Positions 21,201-25,660 of a stretch of 25,660 bases of DNA are shown piece by piece; the stretch's first letter is position 1; every line of letters starts with the position of its first letter. Origin of the DNA: Actinomortierella ambigua (lineage: Eukaryota > Mortierellomycota > Mortierellomycetes > Mortierellales > Mortierellaceae). The notes under the pieces were generated by a model. It saw only the letters and a list, made by a program, of their open reading frames with translations, was not told where the DNA came from and did no database searches. Made by a program: the position numbers and the translations under genes. The stretch spans positions 1 through 25,660 of the forward strand of contig JAAAJB010000517.1 of NCBI GenBank assembly GCA_016098155.1, in the 5' to 3' direction.

Positions 21201-21705
21201 CCTCAAGAGCCGCAAGCTGGTCGAGAGTTTGCTCCGAGGTGGTCATGATGAGGAGCTGGAGCAGGATCCAGACCTGTATGGTTTCCAAGCCTCTTTTAAT
21301 ACCCTGGATGACCGCATCGTCGACCGCACGTCGCACAATGAAGGACCCTCTGTGTCAGGTGGGGCCTTCATGACCAGAGGCGAAGAGACGCTCGAGATTC
21401 TGCAGGCCAGCCGGCGCCGTGTGGCCCGCACCAATTCTTCGTTCACGACAGAGGAGCGCCGCAAGATGTTTTTGAGTACCGTCAGTGAGGACAGCCGAGG
21501 CGCCAACGCTAGCTCGAGGATGGTGAAGGATGTCAACCGGCGTAAAGTGACTTTCCGATCGGGTGTCACGGTGACGAAGACGGATGAACACTCTTCTTCC
21601 CTGGAGATTGAGACCGTGTCCGTGAGCACAGAGAGCAAGACTCGACGTGCGGCACCAGCCTCGGGAAGCATACTTCTCTCGGCACTTGGTAGAAACGATT
21701 TTTAA
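18232..21705 (+). CDS. MRC1: Mrc1/claspin replication checkpoint mediator
   Basis: Exons 18232..19073 and 19170..21705, joined over a 96-nt intron (GTAAGC...ATCTAG), give 1125 aa. The MRC1-like domain is at about residues 690-840: FIEYEAEEEDDEF, then GFGG, the acidic DIDNDD stretch, HDKDISELVQGIAAGNLWKR and DMLDTDDEEE. An N-terminal basic segment, SKREQKRL...KKFTLASLLEKARN (~228-278), matches another conserved Mrc1 stretch. The rest is highly acidic and probably disordered, with Asp/Glu blocks and an Ala-rich helix near 890. Mrc1 travels with the replisome and relays ATR/Mec1 signals to the effector kinase. I count only four SQ/TQ sites (two in GSQATQ, AGSQSK, DNTQSS), few for this family. 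MSTEMDKS was chosen as start because the divergent gene's leader lies upstream; in-frame Met codons lie 26 codons upstream (18154) and four codons downstream (18244). Confidence 0.9.
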
Positions 21706-22001
21706 GATTTTCTCGTTCACATTTGTAGCATACTGTATGGTTTTTTTTATTATTATTATTGCAGGCTTGTAACACCACCACACGCGCATCGCTTCCCACC
21801 CCGTGAGTTTCAATGTAAACCTCCATCTCTCTTTTGCTCATTTCGCGATAAAGTTCCTTCCCAGCATGCAGGCTACTGTTTCAAGACTAACTTTCTGGTC
21901 AGGAACCGAGAGACGCGAAGCCTCCTACCACAACCATGTTCTTAATCTTGCTGCTTGTTTTTTTTTTTTTTTTCGTCCCCAAGAATATCAATTGCTCCAG
22001 A

Positions 22002-22802
22002 TGGATTTTGTACTGGCAAAGCATCGCCTTGGTGCAGGCTGTTTCGGAGAGGTTCGCCTCGCTCTCTGGTGCAAGCTGCCATGTGCTGCCAAGCTGACAC
22101 ACCTCACGACCTCGGATTACGACGAAGAGAAGCTCCAACAAGAGATCAGCATCCTCAGCAAACTTAAGCATCCCCACGTCGTTCTCTTTCTTGGCGATGT
22201 CATGCACAACGGTAAACTTGCCATTGTTATAGAGTATGTCGCCAAAAGGGAGCCTTCAGAACACCATCCGTAACTGTCTTCTGTTAGGATGGTCAGAGAA
22301 GGATCGCATAATGCAGGACATCACCATGGGTGTGGCCTACATCCACAGCTAAAAGATTCTTCATTGCGACCTCAAGAGTCGCAACATGCTCCTCGACCAC
22401 TCTATGCGGGCCAAGATATGCGATTTCGGACTGTCCACTGTCCAGACGGCGACGGCGAGTCTATCCTCGCGATCGAATGGCGCCAAGGGTACCACTCGGT
22501 GGATGGCGCCTGGAGCTCTTCAGCATCCGACCAAAGTACTCGACCAAGCCGGACATGTATGCTCTTGGCTGCATCGTGTGGGAAGTAGCAGCCGGTTCGA
22601 CGCCACCTTTCGCAGGCCAGCTTGATGTTGGCACCGCCATACGGTGTGTCGCACGCGGAGATCGCGAGGAGATTCCAGATGAAACCCCACGAGAGTATCG
22701 CACTGGATCGAGCAATGCTGGAGCCATGACCCAGCGAGCCGACCGGAGGCGATCGACATTGTTCGCGATTCCATCAACCTGGAAAACATTCGGTCAGGCT
22801 GA
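22002..22802 (+). pseudogene. Decayed TKL-type protein kinase
   Basis: A full kinase domain can be followed in order across shifting frames: HRLGAGCFGEV (glycine loop), LPCAAK (ATP lysine), an EYVAK hinge, LHCDLKSRN (catalytic loop), KICDFGLS, GTTRWMAP, PDMYALGCIVWEV and WIEQCWSHDPASRPE. Breaks that I see: a one-base gain in the A run at about 22243-22247, an in-frame TAA at 22350-22352 just before the catalytic loop, a one-base gain near 22512, and a frame change near 22701. A TGA at 22800-22802 would be the original end. The codons that matter for catalysis remain readable, so decay is fairly recent. The N-terminal exon was not located: the frame runs up into a poly-T tract ending CCCCAAG at about 21960-21980 that may be an acceptor. 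Bases 21706-22001 otherwise hold the MRC1 trailer. It is a paralogue of the kinase at 1-411. Confidence 0.85.
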
Positions 22803-23084
22803 TGCCGCTAATTTGGACCTTGGTAGCTCATTTTGGTTCTCGGCCGTCGACTATAATACCTGGCATTTTCTATGGAGGCAAGCCAGCCACCCACCGTCGA
22901 GGCGACTTTTCTCTCCAGATGGTGTCATGTCTACCGACGGTTTCAAGGCCGGGGGTCGAGCCCGCCACTGACCGATCGACGGTGGAAAGAGAAGTTGGTG
23001 ATTGACGGTATAGTCACTCAATTCGACTTTGATGCTCATATCGCCGCGACCGACTCAGGATTGGCTTCGCCAACGGGCCAGTAC

Positions 23085-24293
23085 CAAAACCGAGCAGCTG
23101 AAAGAGATTCGGTCCCTGCGAGGTGAAGTAGGCCATCTCCACGATGCGTCTCAAGGAGAGCAGTTCCGAGTTGTTGCGATGTTCTAGCCGAGCGCGACAC
23201 CTTGCTGGTTGAGCGTGAGATGACTCAAGGCGACATTGAGGCACACCCTTTTATGACGACATACCCCCCAACCGCAGAGAAGCTCTTCGGTGACCCCATC
23301 GAAGACGTCCTCAGATTCATTGGCTCCATTTTCTCGGACTTGATGTTCTGTTGTCTTATGGTAGGCCTCCTGCACAAGTATGTGCACGCTAAAGCTCACT
23401 TAAGACTTAGCCCTCTGGAATCTTGCGACATCTACCAAAAGATCATAGCCTTGTTTATCAACTCTTCATGCGCAGCACAGCCGCCCTTTTGATGCGTGAG
23501 TCCATCATAGCAGAGGATTCCATTATCGAAGAAAGCCTGAAGCGGTTTATCGCGTCACTATTGACCATCACGGTATTTTCTCGATATCAAGAGGCAGAAA
23601 GAGGCAGGGACGAGGGAGGCACAAGCAAGACTCCTGAGGAATCGTTCTATCGCCGACCGACTGTTCGGCCAGTTCATCAGATTTTTGTTGAGTCCCTGCT
23701 TGATCGTACTGGGGCTGGCTTCGCAACTGTTGTTTGCGAACTACCTTTGGAACACTCACAGAAGGCCAGTGTTGCGGCTAATGTTTCCAGCGCGCTTGCC
23801 CTTCTCCACTAATTTCCGACCGTCCATTGTGATATTCGAGCAGTTAATATGGTCATATCGCGAACAAGGCAAGAAAATGGGAGTGTGGTGAATACCCTCA
23901 AGCTGACAGGTTTCGAAGTCTGCCACCACATGCAATACGACTATTCACTGGGCAACATTATTGACGCGGACTGTATGGCATGCTCCAGAGCGCGTCTCGT
24001 GGCATGGCACTAGCTTCAAGACGGATGTGTTTTCCTTTGGTGTGCTGATGTATGAGATCTCGATGGGAAAACCTCCGCAAATGAGGGGCAGCAACGTCAC
24101 GCACTACGACGTGCAGGGCTGGGTCACCAAAGAATACGGCCACGTTTCGCAAAGTTACTCGGACCTCGTGCGCCGGTGTCTCGAGATTGACTATCCCAGC
24201 CGTCCATCCATGAAAGAGGTCTTGGAGGAGCTCCTGAAGATTGCCGCTAAAGTACCTGGTCGACTCCTTGCACTCACTGGCGCCGATACTTGA
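23085..24293 (+). pseudogene. Decayed paralogue of the MLKL-like pseudokinase
   Basis: From about 23700 the translation follows the C-lobe of the intact 490-aa pseudokinase: SALALLH, VHCDIRAVN, LKLTGFEVC, WHAPERVSWHGTSFKTD, VFSFGVLMYEIS and RPSMKEVLEELLKIAA, ending at a TGA (24291-24293). Like the intact gene it has GFE in place of DFG; HRD is HCD. Breaks: TAA at 23810-23812, a frame change near 23960, one base lost near 23184 (a TAG results) and at least one more frame change between about 23340 and 23490. The stretch 23085-23500 reads as helical or coiled-coil fragments (TEQLKEIRSLRGEVGHL and others) whose match to the N-terminal region of the intact protein I cannot confirm; it may instead be the tail of the preceding kinase. 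ESIIAEDSI near 23500 parallels DEIIAEDNI in the intact protein. Bases 22803-23084 show no clear coding continuity. Confidence 0.82.
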
Positions 24294-25320
24294 GCCATGA
24301 GCATCTTTCCGGCAATAATCCTCTGGTACTTACACTATTCAGTTCATCATCTCGGTGCACTTACTCCCATATAGTTGGCAACGACTGGGTTCCATGTCAT
24401 CTTCACCACGATCGTTGACCCTGAAAATAAAGTCGCTGTACCAAGCAATCGCTTTTTTTTATTTTTTGCGGGACAAGACATGTGGTTTCGGATTACATAC
24501 TGTCCTGGACGGAGAGACCAGGATATCTTCTGGACTGGATAACACCAAGCGTGGTTTTTCAGTGGATAGAGAACATCGGTGTTCCCCAATCTCCGACCAA
24601 CATGCACCACCACGTTACGCATGGGTGCATGGAGAGAGAGGGTTGTATATGTGAAATGGCGGTGTACATAAGGTGGAATGGAAAACTGTCTTATTATACG
24701 AAATTCTATTCCGACTAAGGGTTCGCCGAAAGCAATCTCGGGAATGTACACTTGAACGTGGTTTGAGAATGGACATACTGAGCAACCGATCCCTATTTAC
24801 GCCACTTTAAGCGAGAACAATGTTCTTTAGAATAAATATTAAACTTCCAAAGCATCGTAGCAACATAAAGCGTCTACTACGTATAACGCCCTGATCCGTT
24901 GTCACCACCAGGGCACACTCCAATGATCGAATGTCTCTGAGCCAAATGCCAAACATTTGTTGAGTAGTTACTCGAAAAGTTAGGACGCCATGGACTCTCC
25001 TCTTGATGGACATTTTTTTAGGACACTCACTTAGAGTCGCCTCCCCCTTCTGGATATGATGGCTCGATTAGTAGGGAATCCTATCCCCCCTTGTTTTGTG
25101 TGCTTATCGATTTTTTTTCCCTTGCGACTCCTGCTCGCCTCCCATTTTTTTCCACGCCTCCCTTTTTTTCCACGCGACTCCTATTCGCCTCCCTTTTTTT
25201 TTTTTTTTAGTACCTACACATTCTCCATCGCGTTTCTCAGGGATGGCCCGTGATTTTTTTTTTTTTGCTGCTGTGGATTTTTCACACACTTCTGGACCCA
25301 AACAGGAGCACTGCCCCGAT
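24294..25320. other. Intergenic region, no gene recognised
   Basis: About 1 kb follows the decayed pseudokinase. The frames on both strands (the longest about 134 codons at 24347-24751 on the minus strand) show no domain or splice support. Poly-T runs become frequent from 25110 and a short direct repeat is present. It probably contains the upstream promoter sequence of the gene starting beyond 25324. Confidence 0.5.
25124..25193. repeat. Short direct repeat with poly-T spacers
   Basis: GCGACTCCTGCTCGCCTCCC (25124-25143) recurs as a near copy at 25174-25193 with two mismatches, 50 bp apart. A partial CACGCCTCCC copy lies between them. Each copy is followed by a T run. Confidence 0.75.
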
Positions 25321-25323
25321 TGT

Positions 25324-25331
25324 TATATAAA
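25324..25331 (+). promoter_or_regulatory. TATA box of a gene extending past the right edge
   Basis: TATATAAA lies 137 bp upstream of a good donor site and is followed by a C/A-rich leader without any ATG. The usual 25-35 bp spacing would put the transcription start near 25355. Confidence 0.7.
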
Positions 25332-25354
25332 GGAAAGCACTCATTCATCGACCT

Positions 25355-25461
25355 GCTCTAACAACACCCTCTATTCCAGAACGCCAGACCTCCAGCAAGA
25401 CTCACAGTCTCCGCAACAAATACTCGTATCATATTCGCCGCCGACATCTCCAAGACTCCAG
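25355..25461 (+). other. Probable untranslated first exon and start of a leader intron
   Basis: After the TATA box there is an ATG-free, A/C-rich stretch ending CTCCAG|GTAAGA, a strong 5' splice site at 25461/25462. No acceptor is identified before the window ends, so the coding sequence must begin outside. The 5' boundary is estimated from TATA spacing. A clear TATA box with a leader intron is typical of highly expressed fungal genes, but the product cannot be told. Confidence 0.5.
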
Positions 25462-25602
25462 GTAAGACATTATACAGCTTACATGCTTGTGTTGAAGAGG
25501 GAGCTTGTGTCATCAAGACTAATCCATTTTCACAAAACTCGCACTATCCAAAACCCATCCCACCCCCGCACACCGCGCTTTTTCAACCAATCGATACACA
25601 CA

Positions 25603-25621
25603 TTCACACACACACACACAC

Positions 25622-25660
<39 letters not shown>
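25603..25660. repeat. (CA)n followed by (CT)n microsatellite at the window edge
   Basis: About ten CA units are followed by at least eighteen CT units that run to the last base. If the leader intron model is right, the repeat lies in that intron. Confidence 0.9.

Noticed and set aside
25124..25193. Spaced direct repeats as a CRISPR-like array
   Set aside because: There are only two full copies, they are imperfect, the spacers are poly-T, and the genome is eukaryotic.

Overview
The window reads as nuclear DNA of a filamentous, early-diverging fungus. The evidence is the fungal gene set (Esa1, Spt4, a Fic1/Inn1-type C2 protein, an Inp52/53-type synaptojanin, Mrc1), GT-AG introns mostly of 90-250 nt, short intergenic spacers, and many poly-T, (CT)n and (AG)n tracts. 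Mortierellomycota is my best guess, because several TKL-type kinases sit together. That placement is inference from style, not a database match.

Layout. 1-411 (-): first two exons of a TKL-type protein kinase that runs off the left edge. 1123-2595 (-): intact 490-aa pseudokinase in which DFG is replaced by GFE, as I recall it in animal MLKL, behind a helical N-terminal region. 3570-5054 (-): ESA1, the MYST histone acetyltransferase, head to head with 5369-6328 (+) SPT4, a five-exon gene that no single reading frame reveals. 6510-9199 (-): five-exon C2-domain cytokinesis protein of the Fic1/Inn1 type with a long GGYP-rich tail. 9200-10758: non-coding, with purine microsatellites and a degenerate ~380-bp inverted repeat. 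10759-11817 (+): two-exon gene of unknown function with an acidic tail. 12083-17879 (-): eleven-exon synaptojanin-like phosphoinositide phosphatase, head to head with 18232-21705 (+) MRC1/claspin. 22002-24293 (+): decayed TKL kinase followed by a decayed paralogue of the pseudokinase. 24294-25320: nothing recognised apart from a short direct repeat. 25324 onward: TATA box, untranslated leader and 5' splice site of a gene whose coding part lies beyond the right edge.

How it fits together. The centre is housekeeping: chromatin and transcription elongation (Esa1, Spt4), membrane traffic and cytokinesis (synaptojanin, Fic1-like) and replication checkpoint (Mrc1), much of it arranged as divergent pairs that share short promoters. 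The two flanks each carry a TKL-type kinase next to a GFE-type pseudokinase, intact on the left as far as visible and degenerate on the right. This repeated pairing, which recalls the animal RIPK3 (kinase) and MLKL (pseudokinase executioner) pair, is the most interesting feature of the window. Exon structures were built by hand from splice signals, reading phase and family motifs; none has been checked against RNA.
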